Source: Megascapheus bottae
Taxonomy: Eukaryota; Chordata; Mammalia; Rodentia; Geomyidae
Reading direction: 5' to 3'
NCBI GenBank assembly: GCA_024803745.1
Contig: JANJXV010000037.1
Span: 10,121,001 to 10,185,000 of the forward strand
Length of the DNA: 64,000 nucleotides
In this document: one piece after another, positions 55,560 to 64,000 of the stretch
Numbering within the stretch: position 1 is the stretch's first letter
Layout: each line of letters begins with the position of its first letter
Translations under genes and position numbers: made by a program
Notes under the pieces: model-generated
Told to the model about the DNA's origin: nothing
Database searches by the model: none
The model's input: the letters and a program-made list of their open reading frames with translations, nothing else

Positions 55560-56330
55560 TGAAAAAAACAAGCCACACAGTGGAACAAATATTTACAAAA
55601 TACATTTCAGATGGGGTATTTGGAACCTGAATTAAAAAAAAAAAGCCCAAGAATGAAAAAAAGCAAAAACATTTGAACAAATGTTACCAAAAAGAAGATG
55701 GCAAGTGCATGCAAATATGCTCAACATCATTTTGGTCATTAGGAAAATGCAATTAAAATAACAATGAGATATTACTACATGCCTATTCCAATAGTCATAT
55801 ATGTATATATATATACACACACACACATATGAAAATATATCATCAATAATGTTAAGTGCTGGTGAGGTTTCTGGCCTCAGCCCTGGATCCTAAGCCAGAC
55901 CTTTCCTGTGGAACTATACTGCACCGTCACCATGCAGGAGAACCTTCATAGCCTGTTCTGAATTCCTTGGCTGATCTTCATTGACTCAATGAGATCTTTA
56001 CAGTAGAATTCTCCTATACTTTGCACAGAATCTCATACATATACTGAATTTACAGTAATGTTTAATTTTTATTTTAAAAATGAACTAGAATTTTTCTCAT
56101 ATATTGTGGATGGGAATGCAAAATGGTACATTCACTTTGACTCCCAGATTGGCAACTTTAAGTATTCAGTGTAATACCTACACAAGAGCCTGCATGCGGA
56201 TATTTGTAGCAGCTTGCTATTTTTCCCCAAAGGAAACATGCCAAATGTCCATCAACTGGCAGGGGGAAAAATGTGGTCCTTCAATGAAATGTGATAGTAC
56301 TCAATAATAAAAAGGAACAAATTACCAAAT
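55560..56330 (+). mobile_element. Old LINE-1 3' region, interrupted
   Basis: L1 ORF2-end sequence (tgctcaacatcattttggtc, then ggatgggaatgcaaaatggt, then ccaaatgtccatcaactgg). It is broken by unrelated sequence at about 55860-56090 and by a TA/CA run at 55800-55828. Confidence 0.6.
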
Positions 56331-56362
56331 TACCAATACTTTCAACAATAACTCTCAAAAGT

Positions 56363-56495
56363 ATTATAATGCACATATCCATAATCCCAGCACTTGAGAA
56401 GCTGAAATAGGAGGTATTGTTGGTACTTAGGATTAAATTCAAAGCCTTGCCCTTGCCAGTCACATTCTCTCTGTCATTGGAGCTATATCCCCAGG

Positions 56496-56531
<36 letters not shown>

Positions 56532-56660
56532 ATGTAGATTACTTTATACAGGTTCTATATAGGTTCTGATTATGTAGCCTAGGCTGGCCTTGAACTCTTT
56601 ATCCTGCTGCCCTTAGTCTCCTGATTTCTGAGATTGGGGATATGTACCACCACATCTAGC
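56363..56660. mobile_element. Cluster of SINE fragments with (TCTG)n
   Basis: A B1-like scrap (56363-56412, plus), an ID-like scrap (56415-56495, minus), TCTG repeats (about 56496-56522) and a B1-like monomer (56530-56660, minus). Confidence 0.45.
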
Positions 56661-57226
56661 ATTTTGGAACTATATTGAACTTTTTCTAGTACTTCCTCTT
56701 CTCATCTAATTTGATATTAAAATTTGTAAGTCCTTTTTTGAAAATGTTTCTTACTCACATATCCCTTTTCATTCTCACTGATGTCTTTCAGAGCAAATCT
56801 GGTCAGAGAGACAGGCACTATACAAGGAACCACATATTCAGCTATGTAATTGCCACTTGTGCTAAGTACCATGGAGGAAATAGACAGGGCTGTTTTATAG
56901 AATTATGAGATGGCAAAGGGCCTGATCTATAGAGGGTAATAAAAGAAAACTTCATTGAGAATATTACATTTAAGCTGAGAAGAATGAGAGAAAGCCAGCG
57001 ATCGAAAGAGTTGAAGGGGGAAAAAAACATGCATAGATTTGGGGATGGGAAAGAAACTGGCGTCCATCATGGTCTGATGAAGGAACTGATGAAAGCAAGT
57101 TTAGCCTGAAGGCAGTGGTTGGTGGGAAGGTTACCTAAGAAGAGATTGGTACAGTAGCAGAAACAAAGTTTTTTTTGTGTGTATGAGTTGTGTACACTGT
57201 GCCAAAGGGTTTGGATATTACTCTTC
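56661..57226. other. Unique sequence, nothing recognised
   Basis: About 570 bp without repeat or gene signature. Confidence 0.45.
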
Positions 57227-57227
57227 C

Positions 57228-57380
57228 TTTTATTTTTTCTTTGTGTTGGTACTGGGGTTTCAACTCAAGGACTCAAGTTCTTACTTGGCAGTTTTCACTC
57301 AAGGCTGGTGTTCTTGTCTGCTGAGATAGCTTTGAACTTTGATCCTCAGATCTGAGATCTCCTAAATAAGATTAAGGCAG

Positions 57381-57382
<2 letters not shown>
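57228..57382 (-). mobile_element. B1-Geo-like SINE, diverged
   Basis: Reverse-oriented, internally deleted copy. Confidence 0.55.
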
Positions 57383-57383
<1 letters not shown>

Positions 57384-57437
<54 letters not shown>

Positions 57438-57835
57438 TATGTGCTAGTCCTGAGGCTTGAATTCAAGGCTTGGGCACTGTCCCTGAGCATTTTATCTGAA
57501 AGCTAATACTCTACCACTTGAGTCATAGCTCCACTTCTGTTGTTGGTGGCTTTTTTTTTTTTGCCAGTCCTGGGCTTGAGCTCAGGACCTGAGCACTGTC
57601 CTTGGACTTTCTCAAGGCTAGAGCTCTACCACTTGAGCCTCAGCACCACTTCCGGCTTTTTTCTATGTATGTGGTACCGAGGAATCGAACCCGAGTCTTC
57701 ATGCATGGTAGGCAAGCACTTTAACCACTAGGCCAAACTCCTGGCCCTGTTGTTGGTGGCTTTGAATTGTGATCTTCAGATCTCAGCCTCCTGAGTAGCT
57801 AGGATTACAAGTATGAACCACCAACACTGGGCTTG
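57384..57835 (-). mobile_element. B1-Geo SINE split by an IDL-Geo, (GT)n tail
   Basis: GT tail 57384-57440, Geo to 57553, then head 57748-57835. Removing the insert restores one continuous element. Confidence 0.85.
57554..57747 (-). mobile_element. IDL-Geo SINE, young subtype, nested
   Basis: Perfect 16-bp duplication tgttgttggtggcttt at 57538-57553 and 57748-57763. B-box on the minus strand reads GGTTCGATTCC. Confidence 0.95.
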
Positions 57836-57841
57836 GATATT

Positions 57842-58035
57842 ATTATTATTATTATTATTATTACCCAGTTCTGGGGCTTGAACTCAGGGCTTGGGCACTG
57901 TCCTTAGGCTAGTACTCTACCACTTGAGCCACAGTACCACTTCTAGCATTTTCTGTGTATGTTGTACCACAGAATTGAACCCAGGGTTTCATGCATGCTG
58001 GCAAGTGCTCTACCAGTAGGCCACACTACCAATCC
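57842..58035 (-). mobile_element. IDL-Geo SINE, older subtype, (TTA)n tail
   Basis: Duplication cttggatatt at 57832-57841 and 58036-58045. The tail has become seven or so TTA units, and the target is the head end of the neighbouring B1-Geo. Confidence 0.9.
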
Positions 58036-58114
58036 CTTGGATATTTTTTTTCTAATGTAAAACCACCAAATGATTTTTATGAAGGGAATAGTATAATATC
58101 AGAAGCAATGGTAA

Positions 58115-58203
58115 GAGAGTGGAGGTATGGCTTAAGTGGCAGATTGCCAGTTGAGTGAAGAAGTTGAAGAGTAGGCAGCCTTGCGTTCAAGCTCCAGTAC
58201 CAA
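58115..58203 (+). mobile_element. ID-type monomer
   Basis: tRNA-like half (ggaggtatggcttaagtggc) with B-box-like gcgttcaagctcc; no Geo. Confidence 0.5.
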
Positions 58204-58446
58204 TGTGAGTGTGCTAGTATGGGGCTTGAATTCAATGATAAGCAAGAGAAAGGTAACCATGCAAGCACAGTTAAAGAAATATTAGTTATGAACAACATTA
58301 GCAATATTAGTGCTGAAAGTGAGGATAAGATAAAACGAAAGTACTCGGTACTGATCATGAGCCAGATGGGAGTGAGTGATTAGAGATAAAACTTTCTAAG
58401 CCTTTTCAAGAAAAGACTAGATAAACTGATTAATTGAAATTTTTTC

Positions 58447-58555
58447 TCATGAAAAGTGTGAGCTATTTGGGGGCTGAAACAGGAGGCTGGCTTGAGTCCA
58501 TTTGAGAACCACCTGGACAACATAGGACGACCTCGTCTACAAAAACCAAGCCAAA
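58447..58555 (+). mobile_element. B1-like monomer
   Basis: 7SL-like gagaaccacctggacaacat and an AC/A-rich tail. Confidence 0.5.
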
Positions 58556-58559
58556 CCAA

Positions 58560-59392
58560 ACCATACAAAGCAAAGTCCCCAAACTTAAAAAGAGTCTAAA
58601 CCTTTATAGGTATTTCAATAAAGCTATAGTCATAGTAGGTTTCCTGTGATTATAACAGACTATCTTCAACTGAATGATTTATATTAAACTTATTGATCTT
58701 TGGTGGCAGAGAATGGGAAATTCAAGTGGGGCTGGGGCTCTTTGTGTTGCTCCATTATCCCGTGGCAGAAGATGGAAGGGAAAGGAGGGTGAGAATGAGA
58801 GAGCAATAGGAGAGGGAGATGGATAAAGGGCGGAGACTGTGTTTAGCTTTTCTAACAAGAAGATTTTGTAGTAATGAACCCAGCTATTCCCATGATAACC
58901 ACATGCGCCTCATGACCAATGACCTCTTAAAATCTCCACTTCTCAGTCCTTGCATTGAAGATTACAGTTCCAATACGTGAACTCTAGAGGACACTTTCCA
59001 ATCACAGCAACTGCAAGCTTTTATAAATACCTCAAGAAAGTTAGAGAAAGAATAAATAAAACTAAGTCCAATAAAAGACATGCAAAGACTGTGGGTATGG
59101 TGGGGTTAGCATTATAAATAAAAAGCATAATAGATTTGTAGAAACAAGTCTACTATGTTGGTGATTTCAGTATATAAATAGCCTAAAGTTGTAAATTAAA
59201 GTCAGGGCTTCTCAGATTAGAAATAAATATGTGTACTTTTAGCCATGAACATAGCCAAAACACAAAGAAATAGACAAATGAAAGGAAGTGAATGGAAAAG
59301 CACACAGTGGACAAATGTTATTCAAAAGAATGCTAGCATAGTAATAGTGAAGCAAGACAAATGAAGCTTTAAGAGAAAAACATTTTTAGGAA
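58560..59392. other. Unique sequence, nothing recognised
   Basis: About 830 bp without repeat or gene signature. Confidence 0.5.
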
Positions 59393-59396
59393 TGGC

Positions 59397-59465
59397 GTGT
59401 GTGTGTGTGTGTGTGTGTGTGTGCACGCGTGTGTGTGTGTGTGTGTGTGCATGTGTGTGTGTGCA

Positions 59466-59499
<34 letters not shown>

Positions 59500-59707
59500 T
59501 GTGTGATACTGGGGCTTAAATTCAGGCCTGGACACTGTCTCTTTTTTTCACTCAAGATTAGCTTCACAACATATATCCATTTCTGGCTTTTGCTGGTTAC
59601 TAAAGGCATGAATCTCACAGACTTTTCTGCCTGAGCTGGTTTTGAGGTCTCAAAATCTCAGCCTCCTAAATAGTTAGGAATACAGGTGCTAGCCACTGGT
59701 ACTCTGC
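59397..59707 (-). mobile_element. B1-Geo SINE with long (GT)n tail
   Basis: GT tract with GCAC and GCAT interruptions (59397-59503), then aged Geo and B1-like head. Confidence 0.72.
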
Positions 59708-59709
59708 TG

Positions 59710-60810
59710 ATTTTTATTTAAAAGAAATAATTAATAAAGGAGGAGTAATTCACCAAAGAGAGTGGGAGCAACTCTGAATGTATAACTTTAGAGTTATACC
59801 CCTTTAGTGTATGCAAAGCAAAATATCAACTTACTTGCAAAAAAATTAACAAAACCAGTTACAGTGAGAGACCTTTCTTTACCATATTTACTTCTGAAAT
59901 GGAAACGGCTGCCAAACAGTAAACAAAAACAGAAGACATGAAAAACACAGCGAATGAGATTGGTTACAGGCAAAATTCCTCACCTAATAGAGGGTCAGTG
60001 TTCTTCTTATGTAGATATAGAAAATGTACAAAATTTTAGTCACAAGACCAAGAGTTGAGATCAGATTCCATTCAAAATATTATAATAAAGTTATAAAACA
60101 ATAGAAACCCTACACTCCACAATAGAATGACTTTCAGTTTCTGCCTTAATCAACTGGGTGGATGGCACATGTGTAACTTACTGAGATGGAAAAAAAAATG
60201 AATGAAGGAAGGGTTCTAAACTGTGTAGAAATGGGGTCACGGAAGGAAGAATGAATCAGTTCTGAGAGCTCAGGCTAACCAACAACAAGTGAGATTGGAA
60301 GAAATACTTCAGCAGACTCACCAGGCATGCGTATCTGCTGGGACCATATTTCTCTCAGGTGATTCTTTGTCTGTTTTGGGTTCTTGTAAGTCTGAGTCTG
60401 AAAAATCATAATTTAAGTTAATATTGCTTATAATTGGATCTGCTTCCACCTACTGGTACATTTTCAAATAGCAAGTGATTTATCAGAAGAATTCTTGTAT
60501 AAGATTTTTTTTTTTTTAGAGAAAGGGTTACAAAAACATTGTTTTTATTAGAGTATTTTCATTATTACCCCAACACTAACTTAATTTACATTTCCTCATA
60601 TATCATACTGTCTTTAGTTCCTCAAAAACAGGAAAATCTTAGTGCACAAAAATTATTTAAATAGCTATTTGTTGAATAAAATATTTAGCTGATCTAAAAT
60701 GCTTTATAGATTTTTTTGTCTTCAGTATAGATTCAATTTTAGGGAAAGATATTGCATTTCTTTTCTAGTCTCTTTGGCTATCTTAAATATGCACTATTTC
60801 CACAGTGTCT
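59710..60810. other. Unique island, 1.1 kb, no repeat or gene seen
   Basis: AT-rich, with no gene-like frame. Confidence 0.5.
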
Positions 60811-60814
60811 ATTT

Positions 60815-60950
60815 TTTAAATTTTATTTTAATGTATAGAGGTGTTACAGTTATATTTGCCAGATAGAAGGTACATTATTTCTCACGCATTGATACCCCTT
60901 CTCATGTTTTTGTCCCCACTTCCCTACCCCTCTGTGTTATTTTTGACATT
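60815..60950 (-). mobile_element. LINE 3' end
   Basis: Shares gataccccttctcatgttttt with the element at 39639-40014; truncated. Confidence 0.6.
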
Positions 60951-60959
60951 GACTTTTTA

Positions 60960-61157
60960 TTATTGTACTGGCTTTTGAATTTGAGGCCTTATGGTGGCTC
61001 AGGTCTGTCACTCCACCCATGCCTCCCTCACAGCTTTTTTGCTAATTAATTGGAAACAGAGTGACTTTTATGCCCAGGCTGGCTTTAAACCTCAGCCCTC
61101 TGATCTCAGCCTCCTGAATAGCTAGGATTACAGGTGTGAGCCAGTAGCACACTTGAC
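60960..61157 (-). mobile_element. B1-Geo SINE
   Basis: Geo worn; linker and head clear (cagcctcctgaatagctagg). Confidence 0.7.
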
Positions 61158-61189
61158 ATCAATATATATATTTTTTGGGGGGTGGGGGA

Positions 61190-61371
61190 GGGGGCAATCC
61201 TGGGGCTTGAACTCAGGGCCTGGGCACTGTTCTTGAGCTAGCACTCTACCACAAGAGCCACGCCACCACTTCTGGCTTTTTCTGTATTTGTGGTACCGAG
61301 GAATCAAACCCAGGGCTTCATGCATCGTGGATGCTAGACAAGCATTCTACCACTAGGCCACACTCCCAGCC
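61190..61371 (-). mobile_element. IDL-Geo SINE, older subtype
   Basis: G-rich replacement of the usual T tail (61174-61190), and a 9-bp insertion in the tRNA-like part. Confidence 0.82.
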
Positions 61372-61373
61372 CA

Positions 61374-61607
61374 CTTTTTGTTAGTTTGTTGTGGGACTTG
61401 TACTCTAGGCCTGGGTGCTATTCCTGAGCTCTTTAGCTCAAGGCTACCGCCCTACCCTTTGAGCCACAGCATCACTTCCAGTTCCCTGGATAATTAGAGA
61501 TAAGAGTCTCACGGACTCTTTAGTTCCCTGGCTGGCTTTGAACCGTAATCCTCTGATCTCAGCCTCCTGAATAGCTAGGATTACAGGCATGAGCCACTTC
61601 GCCCAGC
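61374..61607 (-). mobile_element. B1-Geo SINE, near full length
   Basis: Complete reverse-oriented dimer. Confidence 0.85.
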
Positions 61608-61609
61608 TT

Positions 61610-62055
61610 TTTCTTTTTTTTTCTTTTTTTTCAACACACACTTCATTTTCTGTTTTTCTGATGTTTTCCCCTGACCAGGATGTTTATGTGTGAGCAGGAA
61701 TATAGTGTAAGGTAATGTACATGATGACCACCCGTCTGTTACAGGCGACATTAATTTCAGTCACCCACTCATGGTGATTACTGTTTTTTCCATTGCATAA
61801 TCATTTTTTTCTTTTATATAAGTCTGTGGGGACCAGATATTTTAAGATGATGCAAACATCCTATACCTCACTAAAAATTTTCCTTAGATTTAGCATTTAC
61901 AGGTTATTCTTACTTGATACAAACTTTTCCATAAAAGTTGCAAAATGTTTTTTTTAAGCTCTGGCACACTGCCTTCTGAAAAGTCATTCTTCCAGAGATG
62001 CATTGTAATGATGAATCTGTCCTCATAGGCATGGCATTCCATTTGTAAGCATTGG
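61610..62055. other. Mostly unique sequence
   Basis: Possibly an ancient repeat around 61.8-61.95 kb, but I cannot assign it. Confidence 0.35.
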
Positions 62056-62059
62056 TTTA

Positions 62060-62328
62060 AGTATTCATGTATATATGTATGTATTCATGTATGTATGTAT
62101 ATATCTATGTATGTGCATATGCATGTATGTATATATTTAATGCCAACACTGGGGCTTGAAATTAGGGTCTTCTTTTTCCACTGAAGGCAGGTGTTCCACC
62201 ACTTGAGTCACCCTTCCACTTCCAGCGTCTCATGGATTTTATTGCCCAGGCTGGCATCAAATTGTGATCTTCAGATCTCAGTCTTCTGAGTAGCTAGGAT
62301 TACTAGTGTGAGCTACTGGTACCCAGCA
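62060..62328 (-). mobile_element. B1-Geo SINE with (TATG)n tail
   Basis: TATG/TATA repeats 62060-62137 in tail position, then Geo and head. Confidence 0.72.
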
Positions 62329-62341
62329 TATATATATTTTG

Positions 62342-62564
62342 TGTGTCGGGGGAGAGTCATGGGGCTTTGAACTCGGCCTGGGCGCTGTCCCTGAACTCTT
62401 CAGCTCAATGCCTACCCTTGAGCCAAGCCCCACTTTCCATTTTCTAGGGATTAACTGGAGATGAGTCTCAGGTCCTTTTGTGCCCAGGCTGGCTTTGAAC
62501 CTTGATCTTCAGATCTCAGCCTCCTGAGTAGCTAGGATTACAGGCGTGAGCCACTGCACCCAGC
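62342..62564 (-). mobile_element. B1-Geo SINE
   Basis: Complete reverse-oriented dimer, head well preserved (caggcgtgagccactgcacc). Confidence 0.85.
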
Positions 62565-62579
62565 TTCATTCTTACTTCT

Positions 62580-62860
62580 AAGAAGTCTCTTTAGCTCCTT
62601 TGCTCATTTGTTAATTGGAGCACTGATTTGTGGGGAAGATTAGTTTCTTGGGCTCCTTGTATATTATGGATAATAGGCCCTGTAAGTTGCTTTGTGTGCA
62701 TCTTTATGCACTATCCAGTTATATCTTTTACTCATCTATCTTTCATTTTTTGGATTGTGCATTTTATCTTTTGTTATGGGGTATAATATGACAATTAGGT
62801 ACAATCAAACAATATGCTGCATCAAATTAGGATAATTAGAATTTCTATATTCTCAAATAT
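62580..62860 (-). mobile_element. LINE-1-like fragment, weak
   Basis: ttgggctccttgtatattat resembles an internal L1 ORF2 segment in reverse. The rest is too diverged to be sure. Confidence 0.35.
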
Positions 62861-62871
62861 GGATTCGTTTT

Positions 62872-63108
62872 CTTTTTTCTGTCAGTCATGGGGCTTGAAC
62901 TTAGGGCCTGAGCACTGTCCTTGAGCTCTTTTGCTCAAAGCTAGCACTCTACCACTTTGTGGCCCCAGCTCCACTTAATGGTTTTTGATTAGTTAATTGG
63001 AGATAAGTCTCATAGGGACTTTTTCTGCCTTGGCTGGCTTCAAATCTCAGTCCTCAGATCTCAGCCTCCTGAGTAAGCTAGGTTTCCAGGCAAGAGTCTC
63101 TGGCACCT
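62872..63108 (-). mobile_element. B1-Geo SINE
   Basis: Complete reverse-oriented dimer with small insertions. Confidence 0.82.
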
Positions 63109-63109
63109 A

Positions 63110-63460
63110 TCTTATTTATTATTTCTATATGTTGGAACCCTATGGATCCTTGTAGACATTTCTATTTGAAGTTTTGACTATTCTCATCCCAAGTTTAGGA
63201 GATTTTAAAAGTCGATACATATTATGAGCATTGAATCCTAGTTTCTCACTTGTTTTGTGATATAAAATGTATTTTTTATTATAGTCAAACTTATTGGTCT
63301 TTTATGTTTCTTGCATTTATATTTCAAATTGCAGACCAAAGTCTTTCCTTACGTAAAAGGTCAGGAAGAATTTATCCATTTTTTTCTAGTGGCATTTATT
63401 AAATTCTTTTTTTCATTAAAATTTTTTAAATTAGGATTTTATTTAAAATTAAAATATTTA
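63110..63460. other. Unique AT-rich sequence
   Basis: Possibly aged LINE sequence; nothing firm. Confidence 0.35.
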
Positions 63461-63461
63461 T

Positions 63462-63636
63462 TTATTTATCTGCCAATCCTGGGCTTGAGCTCAGGGTCTG
63501 AGCACTGTCCTTGGGCTTTCTCAAGGCTCAAGCTCTATCACTTGAGCCACAGCACCATTTCCTGCTTTTTTCTATGTGTGTGGTACTGAGGAGTCGAACC
63601 CAGGTCTTTGTGGATGCTAGCAAGCACTCCTGGCTC
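63462..63636 (-). mobile_element. IDL-Geo SINE, young subtype, head deleted
   Basis: Signature tgggcttgagctcagg; the first part of the tRNA-like head has a deletion (gctagcaagcactcctggct). Confidence 0.82.
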
Positions 63637-63829
63637 CTCATTACAATTTTTGATTCCGTTATGATATGAGGAATGGTCTCTTCCCTGTCCCTTTTTTTAA
63701 AAAAGCCTAGGAGGTTATTATCTGAAATGTCTATAATAATTGGTTTTAGATACTTGGATATAAGTGCTTCAGTTTACTTGTTTTATTTTCCATTTTCTCC
63801 TTTTATTCATTTTTATTCTTCCTTTAGTG

Positions 63830-64000
63830 AACTGTTTTTCTAGGGGAAATGTTTTGCATTGTATTTATAAAGTGCTTTGTTAAATGGTACCTTTGTACAA
63901 CGACTTAAAGATAATTAAAAAAAGAAAATGGCTGGAAAGGGACTAAGTAGAAGGACAAAAGGAGAAGGTGATGGGGTGAGTATAAACAAAGTACTTTATA
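63830..64000 (+). mobile_element. LINE-1 3' sequence reaching the window edge
   Basis: Terminus acctttgtacaacgacttaa at about 63890, followed by further L1 3'UTR-like sequence (gtgatggggtgagtataaac) that continues off the window. Confidence 0.5.

Overview
Organism: this is rodent nuclear DNA. The one protein-coding gene reads as mammalian Pur-alpha (Pura). Most of the rest is packed with two dimeric SINE types. One has a tRNA/ID-like head and matches the IDL-Geo SINE described from Geomyoidea (kangaroo rats, pocket mice, pocket gophers). The other has a 7SL/B1-like head joined to the same right-hand monomer. A heteromyid or geomyid rodent is therefore the best guess; I cannot name the species from sequence alone. 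Layout: (1) Positions 1-9763 are AT-rich, contain no SINE and lie directly 3' of the Pura stop codon (Pura is on the minus strand). They are most simply its very long 3'UTR plus flank. (2) Positions 9764-10732 are the intact single-exon Pura CDS (322 aa). Its CpG island (about 9.78-11.79 kb) holds a CGG-repeat leader, a TCTCGCGAGA promoter element, an E-box, a 9-bp-arm hairpin, one very good 5'UTR splice acceptor and two good donors. (3) Positions 11.8-15.3 kb are ordinary unique sequence. A second CpG island (about 15.3-17.58 kb) has two further minus-strand donors that could splice to the same acceptor, and plus-strand TATA and splice signals of its own. (4) Positions 17.58-20.17 kb are unique and SINE-free. 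(5) From about 20.17 kb to the right edge (44 kb) I see no gene. There are dozens of IDL-Geo and B1-Geo SINEs, LINE-1 3' ends, microsatellites grown from SINE tails, several nested insertions with readable target-site duplications, and scattered unique islands of 0.3-1.1 kb. How it fits together: the window is one dosage-sensitive regulatory gene with a probable multi-promoter, alternatively spliced 5' leader and a long 3'UTR, inside a roughly 20 kb zone that has excluded SINEs. Next to it lies a SINE-saturated intergenic desert. I found no new multigene system. The points most worth following are the four-donor/one-acceptor leader architecture, the near-cognate-start polyalanine/polyglycine extension over CGG repeats, the two SINE families sharing one tail, an 86-bp x 3 tandem repeat that arose inside one L1 copy, and a pair of perfect octamers 21 bp apart in a unique island.
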